Positions 12,934 to 22,513 of a stretch of 64,000 nucleotides of DNA are shown here, piece after piece. A program made the position numbers and the translations under genes. Below the pieces are notes generated by a model. The model searched no databases. It was not told where the DNA came from and worked only from the letters and a program-made list of their open reading frames with translations. Positions within the stretch are counted from its first letter, which is position 1. Each line of letters starts with the position of its first letter. Origin of the DNA: Neisseria dentiae (GTDB taxonomy: Bacteria > Pseudomonadota > Gammaproteobacteria > Burkholderiales > Neisseriaceae). The DNA lies in assembly GCF_024580525.1 (NCBI RefSeq), contig NZ_JANIKQ010000006.1:1-64000 (forward strand). Reading direction: 5' to 3'.

Positions 12934-14916
12934 ATGACCACACCCCAATACAGCGAATCCAGCATCACCGTACTCAAAGGCCTGGAGCCGGTAAAAGAAC
13001 GCCCGGGCATGTACACCCGCACCGAAAGCCCCACCCACATCTGCCAGGAAGTGATCGACAACGCCGCCGACGAAGCGCTCGGCGGTTTTGCCACGCAGAT
13101 TGATGTAGAAATCCACGCCGACGGCTCGCTGTCGGTGCGCGACAACGGCCGCGGCATTCCCATCGGCCTGCACCCCGCCGAAAACGTGCCGGTGGTGGAA
13201 TTGGTGTTTACGCGTTTGCACGCGGGCGGCAAGTTCAACAAAAAAGACGGCGGCAGCGCCTATGCCTTTTCAGGCGGCCTGCACGGCGTGGGCGTGTCGG
13301 TAACCAACGCCCTTTCCACCCGCTTGGAAGTAACCGTCAAGCGCGAGGGCAAAATCTGGCGCATCGTGTTTGCCGGCGGCGATGTGGTCGAACCCTTGAG
13401 CGAAATCGGCAAATGCGCGGCCAAAGATTCCGGCACCGAAGTGCGCGTGTGGCCGGACGGCAAATACTTTGAAAGCCCGAACTACAGCATCGCCGAGCTG
13501 GAGCGGCTGCTGCGTGCCAAAGCGGTGCTGCTGCCCGGCGTTACCGTGTCGCTCACCCGCCCCGTTAAAGGCGAAGCCGGGCCGCAAACGCAAACCTGGC
13601 ACTACCCCGACGGCCTCAAAGGCTATCTCGCCGACTTAATCAGCGAAGCGCAGGAAGCCGTGCCGGTGTTTGCCAGCGAAAACTATATTTCAACCGGCCA
13701 CGACAGCGATTTCACCGCCGGTGAAGGCGCGGCTTTCGCGCTCACCTGGCTGGAAGACGGCGTGTGCAACAGCGAGAGCTACGTCAACCTGATTCCCACC
13801 CCGCTGGGCGGCACCCACGAAGCCGGGCTGAAACAGGCCGTGTTCGGCGCGGTGAACAACTTTATCAACCACCACAATCTGTTGCCGCGCGGCGTGAAAG
13901 TGCAGAGCGATGACGTATTCGGCCGCGTGGCTTTCGTATTGTCCGCCCGCGTGCTCGATCCGCAGTTCCAAGGCCAAACCAAAGACAAACTCACCAACCG
14001 CGACGCGCTCAAGCTGGTGGCCGCGGTGTCGGGCGATCCGCTCGAATTATGGCTCAACCAAAACGTAGAAGCCGGCAAAAAAATCGCCGAACTCGCCATC
14101 CGGCAGGCGCAGGCGCGCATGCGCTCGGTGAAGAAAATCGAAAAGAAAAAAGGCAGCGGCGTGGCGGTGTTGCCAGGCAAACTTACCGACTGCGAAAGCG
14201 AAGACATCCGCGAAAACGAGCTGTTTCTGGTGGAAGGCGATTCGGCCGGCGGCTCCGCCAAACTCGCGCGCGACAAAGCCACCCAGGCCATCCTGCCCCT
14301 GCGCGGCAAAGTGCTCAACAGCTTTGAAGTCCACCCCGACCAACTCTTTGGCAACGCCGAAATCCACGATATTTCCGTTGCCATCGGCGTCGACCCCCAC
14401 GGCGCGGGCGACAACCCCGATTTAAGCGGCCTGCGCTACGGCAAAATCGCCATTTTGTCGGACGCCGACGTGGACGGCTCGCATATCCAAGTGCTGCTGC
14501 TCACCCTGTTTTACCGCCACTTCCCCAAGCTGGTTTCAGACGGCCACATTTATGTCGCCCAACCGCCGCTCTTCCGCGTGGACGTGAACGCGCAAGGCAA
14601 AAACAAACCTGCGCGCAAAATTTATGCGTTGGATCAGGCGGAATTGGACGGTATTTTGGAACGCCTGCAAAAAGAAGGCCTGTCTGAAAACAAATATGCC
14701 ATCAGCCGTTTCAAAGGCTTGGGCGAAATGAACCCCGACCAGCTCAAAGACACCACCATGCACCCCGACACCCGCCGCCTGCTGCAAGTGCAGATTCCCG
14801 ACGGCGCGCTCGAAGAAACCCACGGCATTTTCGTGAAGCTGATGGGCAAAGGCGAGGCCGCCGCCCGCCGCGCGTGGATGGAAGCCGAAGGCGATACGGC
14901 GCAGGTGGATATTTAA
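12934..14916 (+). CDS. parE: DNA topoisomerase IV subunit B
   Basis: 660 aa. ATPase subunit of the decatenating type II topoisomerase. GHKL motifs: EVIDNAADEALGG, DNGRGIPIG, and GGLHGVGVSVTNAL. TOPRIM motifs: LVEGDSAGGSAK and LSDADVDGSHI. The KDGGSAYAFSGGLHG stretch and the overall size point to ParE rather than GyrB, which is about 800 aa in Neisseria. The gene has its own DUS terminator. Confidence 0.95.
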   Translation: MTTPQYSESSITVLKGLEPVKERPGMYTRTESPTHICQEVIDNAADEALGGFATQIDVEIHADGSLSVRDNGRGIPIGLHPAENVPVVELVFTRLHAGGKFNKKDGGSAYAFSGGLHGVGVSVTNALSTRLEVTVKREGKIWRIVFAGGDVVEPLSEIGKCAAKDSGTEVRVWPDGKYFESPNYSIAELERLLRAKAVLLPGVTVSLTRPVKGEAGPQTQTWHYPDGLKGYLADLISEAQEAVPVFASENYISTGHDSDFTAGEGAAFALTWLEDGVCNSESYVNLIPTPLGGTHEAGLKQAVFGAVNNFINHHNLLPRGVKVQSDDVFGRVAFVLSARVLDPQFQGQTKDKLTNRDALKLVAAVSGDPLELWLNQNVEAGKKIAELAIRQAQARMRSVKKIEKKKGSGVAVLPGKLTDCESEDIRENELFLVEGDSAGGSAKLARDKATQAILPLRGKVLNSFEVHPDQLFGNAEIHDISVAIGVDPHGAGDNPDLSGLRYGKIAILSDADVDGSHIQVLLLTLFYRHFPKLVSDGHIYVAQPPLFRVDVNAQGKNKPARKIYALDQAELDGILERLQKEGLSENKYAISRFKGLGEMNPDQLKDTTMHPDTRRLLQVQIPDGALEETHGIFVKLMGKGEAAARRAWMEAEGDTAQVDI

Positions 14917-14949
14917 CCCAACGGCCGAATCCGGCCGGCCGGAAAAAAA

Positions 14950-14981
14950 CAGGCCGTCTGAAAAACTTTTCAGACGGCCTT
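14950..14981. terminator. bidirectional DUS-pair terminator
   Basis: CAGGCCGTCTGAAAA / TTTTCAGACGGCCTT with a 2-nt gap, between the convergent parE and ETF-QO genes. Confidence 0.8.
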
Positions 14982-15014
14982 GATGCTTTCTGCCGCTTGG
15001 CCAAACCCTACAAA

Positions 15015-16676
15015 CTACATCGCGCCGTAATTCGGGCCGCTGCCGCCTTCGGGGCAGACCCACACGATATTTTGCGTGGGGTCTTTGATGTCGCAGGTTT
15101 TGCAATGCACGCAGTTTTGCGCGTTAATCTGCAACTGCGGTTTGCCGTTTTCTTCCACGATTTCATACACGCCGGCGGGGCAGTAGCGCGTTTCTGGGGC
15201 GGCGTATTCTTTCAGGTTTACATCGAGCATGGTTTGCGGATTTTTCAGCTTCAGGTGCGAAGGTTGGTTTTCTTCGTGGCTGAGGTTGGCGAGAAACACG
15301 CTGCTCATGCGGTCGAACGTGAGTTCGCCGTCGGGTTTGGGGTAATCGATGGGGCGGGCGGCGGCGGCTTTTTTCAAAGCGCCGTGGTCTGTGCCGTGGT
15401 GTTTGATGGTCCACGGCGTTTTGCCTTTAAACACATATTGTTCCAGCCCGGTGTAGGCCATGGCGGGGAACAGCCCCCATTTGAAGGCGGGGCGGATGTT
15501 GCGGGCGGCGTGCAATTCGCGGTATGCCCAGCTTTGTTTGAACAAATCTTCGTAGGCATAGGCGGTTTTGCCACTGCTTGATGCCTCTGCCGCTTCGGCG
15601 CTTTCCAAAACGGGGAAAACCGCTTCGGCCGCCAATATGGCCGATTTCATGGCGGTGTGTATGCCTTTGATGCGCGGCACATTTAAGAAGCCTGCGGCGT
15701 CGCCCACCAGCACGCCGCCGCGGAAGGCGAGTTTGGGCAGGCTTTGCAGGCCGCCTTCGGTAAGCGCGCGCGCGCCGTAAGCGATGCGGCGGCCGCCGGC
15801 AAAGGTTTTGCGGATTTCGGGATGGGTCTTGAAACGCTGGAATTCTTCAAACGGCGAAAGATAGGGGTTTTGGTAGTCCAAACCCACCACAAAGCCTACC
15901 GCCACTTGGTTGTTGTCGAGATGGTAAATAAACGAACCGCCGTAGGTTTTGGTGTCGAGCGGCCAGCCGGTGCTGTGCACCACCAAGCCGGGTTGGCATT
16001 GGCCAGCGGGCACTTCCCAGATTTCTTTGATGCCGATGCCGTAGGTTTGCGGCTGGCTGTCACGTTCGAGCGCGTATTTTTGAATCACCTGCTGGCTGAG
16101 CGAGCCTCGGCAACCTTCGGCAAACACGGTTTGCTGCGCCCAAAGCTCCATGCCGGGTTGGAACATTTCGGTGGCTTCGCCGTCTTTGCCCACGCCCATA
16201 TTGCCGGTGGCAATGCCTTTCACCGAGCCGTCGGGGTGGTAGAGCACTTCGGCGGCGGCAAAACCGGGGTAGATTTCCACGCCGAGGCTTTCGGCCTGCT
16301 CGGCCAGCCAGCGGCACAATGCGCCGAGGCTGATAATGTAGTTGCCGTGGTTGTTGAAGTTGGGGGTAACCGGCAGTTTGTAGGCTTTGTTTTTGGTTAG
16401 GAACAGCACTTGGTCGGCGGTTACGCTGCGGGTGAGCGGCGCACCTTGCGTTTTCCACTCGGGCAAGAGTTCGCTGAGCACGGCGGGGTCGAAAACCGCA
16501 CCCGATAAAACGTGCGCCCCCACTTCCGAACCTTTTTCCACCACGCATACGCTGGTTTCGCGCCCCGCCTGCTGCGCAAGCTGTTTTAGCCTGATGGCGG
16601 CCGACAAGCCCGCGGGGCCTGCGCCGACAACAACGACGTCATACTGCATACTGTCGCGTTCGATGGTTTCGGTCAT
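15015..16676 (-). CDS. electron transfer flavoprotein-ubiquinone oxidoreductase
   Basis: 553 aa. Inner-membrane-associated enzyme passing electrons from ETF to ubiquinone. FAD dinucleotide fold YDVVVVGAGPAGLSAAIRL at about residue 11; C-terminal [4Fe-4S] domain with CPAGVYE ... NCVHCKTCDI ... VCPEGGSGPNYG. The reading frame opens at 16730, but AGGAACC upstream of MTETIERD favours 16676. No etfAB genes are in this window. Convergent with parE. Confidence 0.94.
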   Translation of the reverse strand: MTETIERDSMQYDVVVVGAGPAGLSAAIRLKQLAQQAGRETSVCVVEKGSEVGAHVLSGAVFDPAVLSELLPEWKTQGAPLTRSVTADQVLFLTKNKAYKLPVTPNFNNHGNYIISLGALCRWLAEQAESLGVEIYPGFAAAEVLYHPDGSVKGIATGNMGVGKDGEATEMFQPGMELWAQQTVFAEGCRGSLSQQVIQKYALERDSQPQTYGIGIKEIWEVPAGQCQPGLVVHSTGWPLDTKTYGGSFIYHLDNNQVAVGFVVGLDYQNPYLSPFEEFQRFKTHPEIRKTFAGGRRIAYGARALTEGGLQSLPKLAFRGGVLVGDAAGFLNVPRIKGIHTAMKSAILAAEAVFPVLESAEAAEASSSGKTAYAYEDLFKQSWAYRELHAARNIRPAFKWGLFPAMAYTGLEQYVFKGKTPWTIKHHGTDHGALKKAAAARPIDYPKPDGELTFDRMSSVFLANLSHEENQPSHLKLKNPQTMLDVNLKEYAAPETRYCPAGVYEIVEENGKPQLQINAQNCVHCKTCDIKDPTQNIVWVCPEGGSGPNYGAM

Positions 16677-16937
16677 GGTTGTGGTTCCTGTTGGTTGCGG
16701 CGCCCAATCGGTGCGGTTTTTTAACACCACCCGTTTTCAGACGGCCTGTTATGGTTTTGAAATGCCCGATTATACAGCATAGTGCAATCATGCCGCCAAA
16801 ACGGCGGCAAGGTTTCGGGCAGTCTTCTGCGCTGGGTCAACACCAACTAAACAGTAGGCATATGAAAAAATAGCTGCATTGAAAATTATATGCTACTTTA
16901 AATCTTGCTTTATATTTAAAGCGATAATTTTTCAAAT

Positions 16938-17579
16938 CTATAAACTTGGACATTTTCTTCTACTATTCCGCCCATATCTTCGTGAATAAACAGAAGGTAA
17001 ATATTTTTTACATCTATAATTCGATGAGCCATTCACGAAATAATGATGGAATTTATTTATTCTTTTATTATTTTCTTTACACGACACAGAAGTTTTTCCT
17101 ACTTCAGCAAGTTTCCTTTTTTCCGAGACATAAAATCCAAGAAAAACAGCCAATAGTGCTGTAAAAAATATATATGAAAATTCAAATATGGCATTACCAA
17201 AAAAATTCAAATATTCAGGATCACTCCCTTTCCTAGGCCAAGATTCGTTAAATTTAGGAATAACCGCAGTCATTAAACTCAACACAATGGTTATACTTAA
17301 TATTTTAACTTTGGGATTACAAAAAGTATTGACTAATATAGCAAATAAAAAAACAAAAAATACTAATAAAAATAGCATTTCTGAAAGAGTTAATATATGA
17401 AACAGTGTTCCACCTTTATACGACAACCTGTTTAGAGCATAATATATGACAATATGTATCGCTATAGGTGCAATACTAAAAAGTATTAAAAATATCAGAT
17501 GATATGTAGTGTGATTGAACTCAGGTTTTGAATACTGTTCAACATATTCGACTATCCCTTTCCAAACCCTCTTACCCAT
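16938..17579 (-). CDS. orphan AT-rich multi-pass membrane protein
   Basis: 213 aa, not recognised. Soluble start MGKRVWKGIVEYVEQYSKPEF, then about four hydrophobic segments (near residues 28-50, 58-80, 85-103 and 130-152). The last 45 or so residues are basic and polar. Base composition is far more AT-rich than its neighbours, suggesting acquisition. ATG 17579 has GGAG 9 nt upstream and lies 35 bp after the preceding cinA-like stop, so it may be co-transcribed. An overlapping 38-codon frame (MAHRIIDV, minus strand 17032-16916) looks protein-like, so the natural C-terminus may be frameshifted. Confidence 0.55.
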   Translation of the reverse strand: MGKRVWKGIVEYVEQYSKPEFNHTTYHLIFLILFSIAPIAIHIVIYYALNRLSYKGGTLFHILTLSEMLFLLVFFVFLFAILVNTFCNPKVKILSITIVLSLMTAVIPKFNESWPRKGSDPEYLNFFGNAIFEFSYIFFTALLAVFLGFYVSEKRKLAEVGKTSVSCKENNKRINKFHHYFVNGSSNYRCKKYLPSVYSRRYGRNSRRKCPSL

Positions 17580-17613
17580 ACAAAAATCTCCATAAATTAA
17601 AAACTCAATACCA

Positions 17614-18417
17614 TCATTCGGGCGCACTCATCTCCACCCGCGCCCCTGCCTGCGCCAGTTTTTCCAGCATATCCGCCCAAGCCGCATCCATATGGGCACA
17701 GGCTTCGCCCACGGCCTTGATGCCGAATTCAATATGCGACGGCACCCTTTCCCCTCTGCCGTTTACCCAACCGACGCTGGGCAGGCTGAACGTGCGTATA
17801 CCCGCATATTCCGCTTCGATATGCTGCATTACCGGCGCAACGTGCGACTCGGGGATGCCGAACACCCATACCGAGCGCTGCTCGCTGCGGGTTTGGTGAA
17901 AACGGTCGGCATAATAGGTTTCCAGCACCCATTCGCCCATCGGTTGCGCCATCACGGGAAAGCCGGGCATGAAATAGTGTTCGCGTATCGAAAAACCGGC
18001 GATGTCGTTATAGCTGTTGGGTATCAGATCGGAGCCGGCTGGGAAATCGGCCATCAACAACCGCTGGCGGTGGGCGGCCGAATCAAGCGCATCACCGCGT
18101 TTGAGCGACACGCCGTCTATCAGCGCCGCCGCTTCGGGATGGCGCACCAGCGGCACGTCCAACGCATCAGCGGCGGCTTGGCGGGTGTGGTCGTCCAAAG
18201 TGGCGCCGATGCCGCCGGTAACGAAAGTCGGCAGGCCGTCTGAAAAACTGCGGCGCAACTGTTTGGCCAAGAGCGGCCTGTCGTCGGGCAGATACTGCAC
18301 CTGCCCCAAACGCAGGCCGCGCGATTCGAGCAGGTTTTTAAAAAAGGCGAAATGTTGGTCGGCTCGGCTGCCGTGCAGAATTTCATCGCCGATAATAATT
18401 AAATTGAAATCAATCAT
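17614..18417 (-). CDS. CinA N-terminal-like / MoaB-Mog domain protein
   Basis: 267 aa. Single molybdopterin-binding-like domain (IIIGDEILHG near residue 6; VTGGIGATLDDHTRQA near 67), followed by a C-terminal part typical of stand-alone CinA-like proteins (COG1058). There is no C-terminal PncC nicotinamide-nucleotide amidase domain. Molecular role uncertain: family members include ADP-ribose pyrophosphatases and molybdopterin-related enzymes. Divergent from argG; a DUS is read in frame as SDGL near residue 60. Confidence 0.82.
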   Translation of the reverse strand: MIDFNLIIIGDEILHGSRADQHFAFFKNLLESRGLRLGQVQYLPDDRPLLAKQLRRSFSDGLPTFVTGGIGATLDDHTRQAAADALDVPLVRHPEAAALIDGVSLKRGDALDSAAHRQRLLMADFPAGSDLIPNSYNDIAGFSIREHYFMPGFPVMAQPMGEWVLETYYADRFHQTRSEQRSVWVFGIPESHVAPVMQHIEAEYAGIRTFSLPSVGWVNGRGERVPSHIEFGIKAVGEACAHMDAAWADMLEKLAQAGARVEMSAPE

Positions 18418-18504
18418 GGCACGCTCTTGGCTGGTTGTTGTGTGAGAACAAGCCGCCTGAAACCGATCCAGGCTGGACTAACAGGCCGATTCATACAATA
18501 ATAA

Positions 18505-19905
<1,401 letters not shown>

Positions 19906-19928
19906 AAAATAAAGCCCTGCAAACCTAC

Positions 19929-19985
19929 AGGCCGTCTGAAAGCAATGCCGCGCATTTTCTGCACGATGTTGCTTTCAGACGGCCT
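19929..19985 (+). terminator. argG terminator (long inverted DUS hairpin)
   Basis: AGGCCGTCTGAAAGCAA pairs with TTGCTTTCAGACGGCCT around a loop of about 23 nt. Confidence 0.7.
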
Positions 19986-20029
19986 TAAACTTGCCAAACC
20001 CTCATTTTAGTAACCGCTCCGTCATACGA

Positions 20030-20096
20030 CGGCTTGACCCGAGTATCTTGAGTTTCAGCAAACTTTGAGATACTCGGATCAAACCCGAATATGACG
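20030..20096. repeat. family C paired palindrome, copy 1 (degenerate)
   Basis: Two inverted copies of the palindrome ATACTCGGG-N5-CCCGAGTAT bounded by CGTCAT and ATGACG. This copy has several mismatches. The argG to pseudouridine-synthase gap (19906-20378) holds this, a family B element and DUS hairpins, and no gene. Confidence 0.75.
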
Positions 20097-20110
20097 TATA
20101 TAATTTTCCC

Positions 20111-20299
20111 TAGGGAGTTTAGTCAGAATGCTTGTGAAGCGGTTTTTTGAGAAAAAATCCGCAGATGCAAGGCAAAAAGCGCAGCAAGATTGGACATCTT
20201 GCGGGCATTTTAGCTTCGCAAGTCCGCTACGCTACCTAACGCCGCAGGTGCGGATTTTAACCAAAAATACCGCCGCAACGCGGTCGACTACACTCCCTA
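20111..20299. mobile_element. family B MITE-like element, copy 1 (about 189 bp with TA flanks)
   Basis: Begins TA-GGGAGTTTAGTCAGAA and ends in ACACTCCC-TA, with inverted ends matching the copy at 49928-50117, which lies in the opposite orientation. No open reading frame, so non-autonomous. The TA on both sides is consistent with a 2-bp target duplication. Confidence 0.8.
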
Positions 20300-20320
20300 A
20301 ATTGATTCACTATATAAAAT

Positions 20321-20366
20321 AGGTTTTCAGACGGCCTTGCAGTACAATCAGGCCGTCTGAAAACCT
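20321..20366. terminator. perfect 16-bp inverted DUS repeat upstream of the pseudouridine synthase
   Basis: AGGTTTTCAGACGGCC and GGCCGTCTGAAAACCT form a perfect stem 13 nt before the start codon at 20379. It may act as a terminator, a leader hairpin or a plain uptake site. Confidence 0.6.
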
Positions 20367-20378
20367 ATCCCCCTTACC

Positions 20379-21062
20379 ATGCAACTTTTCAAATATCTCC
20401 AATCGCAAGGCATCGGCACCCGCAAAGAATGCCAGTGGCTGATTGAAAACGGCTGTATCGCCATCAACGGCATCCTGTGCAGCAACCCGCGCAGTACCGT
20501 CCAACCCGAAGAAGTAAAAAGCCTCGAAGTAAACGGCGAATCTTTGGCAGTGGTGCCCATGCCCTATTTTTATATCCTGCTCAACAAACCGGCAGGTTAC
20601 GAAACTTCGCACAAACCGCAGCAATATCCCAGCGTATTCAGCCTGTTTCCCGACCATATGCGCCGACTGCCCATGCAGGCCGTCGGCCGCCTGGATGCCG
20701 ACACCACCGGCGTTTTGCTGATCACCAACGACGGCGGCTTCAACCACCGCCAAACCTCCCCCAAACACAAAGTGCCCAAACTATACCGCGTTACACTCAA
20801 ACACGACGCAGACGAAACCTTGTGCACCACCCTGAAAAACGGTGTATTGCTTCACGATGACAACGAATCCGTAGCCGCCGCCGATGCTGTGCTCGAATCT
20901 CCCCGAATACTGCTGCTCACCATCACCGAGGGCAAATACCACCAAGTCAAACGCATGGTGGCCGCCGCCGGCAACCGCGTAGAGCAACTCCATCGCAGCA
21001 AATTCGGCAACCAAACCACCGAAAACCTACCCGAAGGCGGCTGGAAGTTTATAGTTATGTAA
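20379..21062 (+). CDS. rsuA: 16S rRNA pseudouridine(516) synthase
   Basis: 227 aa. N-terminal S4 RNA-binding domain (LFKYLQSQGIGTRKECQWLIE), then the RsuA/RluB/E/F catalytic domain with GRLDADTTGVLLITNDG; the Asp in GRLDADT is the catalytic residue. The assignment to RsuA rather than RluE/F rests on length and S4 presence, so the exact target uridine is inferred. No Shine-Dalgarno is seen; the start is set by homology. Confidence 0.85.
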   Translation: MQLFKYLQSQGIGTRKECQWLIENGCIAINGILCSNPRSTVQPEEVKSLEVNGESLAVVPMPYFYILLNKPAGYETSHKPQQYPSVFSLFPDHMRRLPMQAVGRLDADTTGVLLITNDGGFNHRQTSPKHKVPKLYRVTLKHDADETLCTTLKNGVLLHDDNESVAAADAVLESPRILLLTITEGKYHQVKRMVAAAGNRVEQLHRSKFGNQTTENLPEGGWKFIVM

Positions 21063-21186
21063 ATAACGACCAAAATGACAACCGTATTAAACAATCTTTT
21101 TCTTTATAAAACATGATGTTGTTTGATTTTAAGACCGGTTTACAAAACTTAATGCCAAAACTTATGAACTATTATATAATTCACCT

Positions 21187-21293
21187 GTCTGAGTAACACT
21201 TACTCCGAAAGGAGTGAGTAAGTGAGTAAGACGTTTTCCCCGTAATGTGTTTGGCCATCTATACTTTTCCCCTTAGTATAGATGGTTTTTTTT
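21187..21293 (+). ncRNA. candidate small RNA with C-rich loops
   Basis: A TATAAT at 21175-21180 (no clear -35) is followed by a hairpin with GAAA tetraloop (ACTTACTCC 198-206 / GGAGTGAGT 211-219, add 21000), a single-stranded GTTTTCCCCG, and a strong rho-independent terminator whose loop is TTTTCCCCTTA. The stretch lies in an AT-rich gap with no credible ORF. Unpaired CCCC next to U runs is typical of trans-acting sRNAs that pair with ribosome-binding sites. Transcription is inferred, not shown. Confidence 0.5.
21255..21293 (+). terminator. strong rho-independent terminator
   Basis: Ten-bp stem CCATCTATAC / GTATAGATGG, 11-nt loop, then eight T. No gene ends just upstream (the pseudouridine synthase stops at 21062), which is why a separate transcript is proposed. 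Confidence 0.8.
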
Positions 21294-21483
21294 AATCCAA
21301 ATTTTTAATTAACTATATTAATAATATTAAAATTAACTATACCTATAAATATTAAATCTATCTTAATCGCGCACAAATATTACTTCATACCCGCAAACTA
21401 GGTATCACGATCAATATTGCTTTCACCACATAGAAACGTCCATTTGTGTTAATACCGTTTTAGCCGGACAACCACCTGCACAA

Positions 21484-21522
21484 AAAACCGCTGCAAACTT
21501 TCCACATTTGCAGCGGTTTTTT
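21484..21522. terminator. bidirectional terminator in the 21063-21727 gap
   Basis: AAAAAACCGCTGCAAA and TTTGCAGCGGTTTTTT around a 7-nt loop: a perfect 16-bp stem with A and T runs on both sides. It may stop leftward transcription from an unknown start or rightward read-through. Apart from the candidate RNA, I see no gene in 21063-21727. Confidence 0.7.
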
Positions 21523-21727
21523 GATGGGCAAACAAGACTTCGCAACATTGCTCCAATATCCGTTAAACGCTTCTCTACCTTCATTAGCTTTACAAAGATA
21601 GTACAGCGAACCTGTGGATCCAATGACGGGATTTAAGTATTTCAGACGGCCTAAAGGGTATTTTGCAAAGACTTCAACACCTATGGTTTACCGTTTTGTA
21701 TCGGCCGTGAAGAACGATACCGTTTAC

Positions 21728-22429
21728 TCAACGGATTTTCTGAATCTGATAATCAAGCCTGTCTACCCTACCGGTTTTATTGTTGGTAACCAATAAAATA
21801 CGCGGAATAAAAATCTGATAACCCGGCAGGTAATATCCTTCGAAGCCTTGCGTCAGCTTCATTGTGCCTGTTTGGTTGTTCATGGTTAATGTGCAACTCA
21901 CCCGTTGCATCGCACCTTTCAGTTTGCGGTGAATCACGGCCGCATCTTCCGACGAGCCTAAACGGCATTGTTCTTTCAGATCGATTTGCCCGTTTCTGTC
22001 AACCAATACGGCCGAACTTTGGAAAGTGCCGCCGTTTGCATTCCACTGCGCGGGTACCGGATTGATTTGGATATTCTGTGTTACAAACCCCTGCTCTCCC
22101 ATTGCCCATTTTAACTCCCAATGATTTAATAAAATCAAGCTCTTCGCATCAGGCCGACCTTTGACGCACGAGATTTTCCGCTTTACATTGGCATGTTCTG
22201 AAGAAAATAATTTCACATTTGAAAATTTATCGGTTTGGCGGCTGATGTTCACGCCGGCCTGAGTATTATTCTGCTCGGCAACATCATAAGTAATAGATTT
22301 GATACGGTGTTCGGCTTTGCCGGTTTCAAACTGGCCGGCCATAGCCAGCAATTGGGCATCAATATCATCTGCTGCCCAAGCGGAAAGCGGTAATGACAAG
22401 GCAACCAAAGAAAGCATAATTTTACGCAT
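21728..22429 (-). CDS. exported protein of unknown function downstream of a type I secretion operon
   Basis: 233 aa, not recognised. Clear Sec signal peptide MRKIMLSLVALSLPLSAWA with cleavage after AWA. The mature part is polar with three cysteines (KISCVKG, KEQCRLG, RVSCTL) and no lipobox or membrane anchor. A GAGGATA site before ATG 22429 favours this start over an upstream in-frame ATG at 22468. It follows the HlyD-like gene but a DUS-pair terminator (22470-22497) lies between, so it may be transcribed separately. A role with the secretion system is only suggested by position. Confidence 0.7.
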   Translation of the reverse strand: MRKIMLSLVALSLPLSAWAADDIDAQLLAMAGQFETGKAEHRIKSITYDVAEQNNTQAGVNISRQTDKFSNVKLFSSEHANVKRKISCVKGRPDAKSLILLNHWELKWAMGEQGFVTQNIQINPVPAQWNANGGTFQSSAVLVDRNGQIDLKEQCRLGSSEDAAVIHRKLKGAMQRVSCTLTMNNQTGTMKLTQGFEGYYLPGYQIFIPRILLVTNNKTGRVDRLDYQIQKIR

Positions 22430-22469
22430 AGTGACTATCCTCAAGATAATTAAACCATATTTAGACAAT

Positions 22470-22497
22470 AGGCCGTCTGAAAGTTTCAGACGGCCTG
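22470..22497 (-). terminator. terminator after the type I secretion operon
   Basis: AGGCCGTCTGAAA / TTTCAGACGGCCT hairpin 17 bp after the stop of the HlyD-like gene. Confidence 0.75.
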
Positions 22498-22513
22498 AGC
22501 ATGTCTGCCGAGA

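Noticed and set aside
20111..20299. Possible partial IS with transposase.
   Set aside because: No frame longer than short shadows and no DDE-type motifs; treated as a non-autonomous element.
21423..21623. 66-codon minus-strand ORF across the 21484-21522 hairpin.
   Set aside because: It crosses a perfect terminator stem and has no recognisable features.
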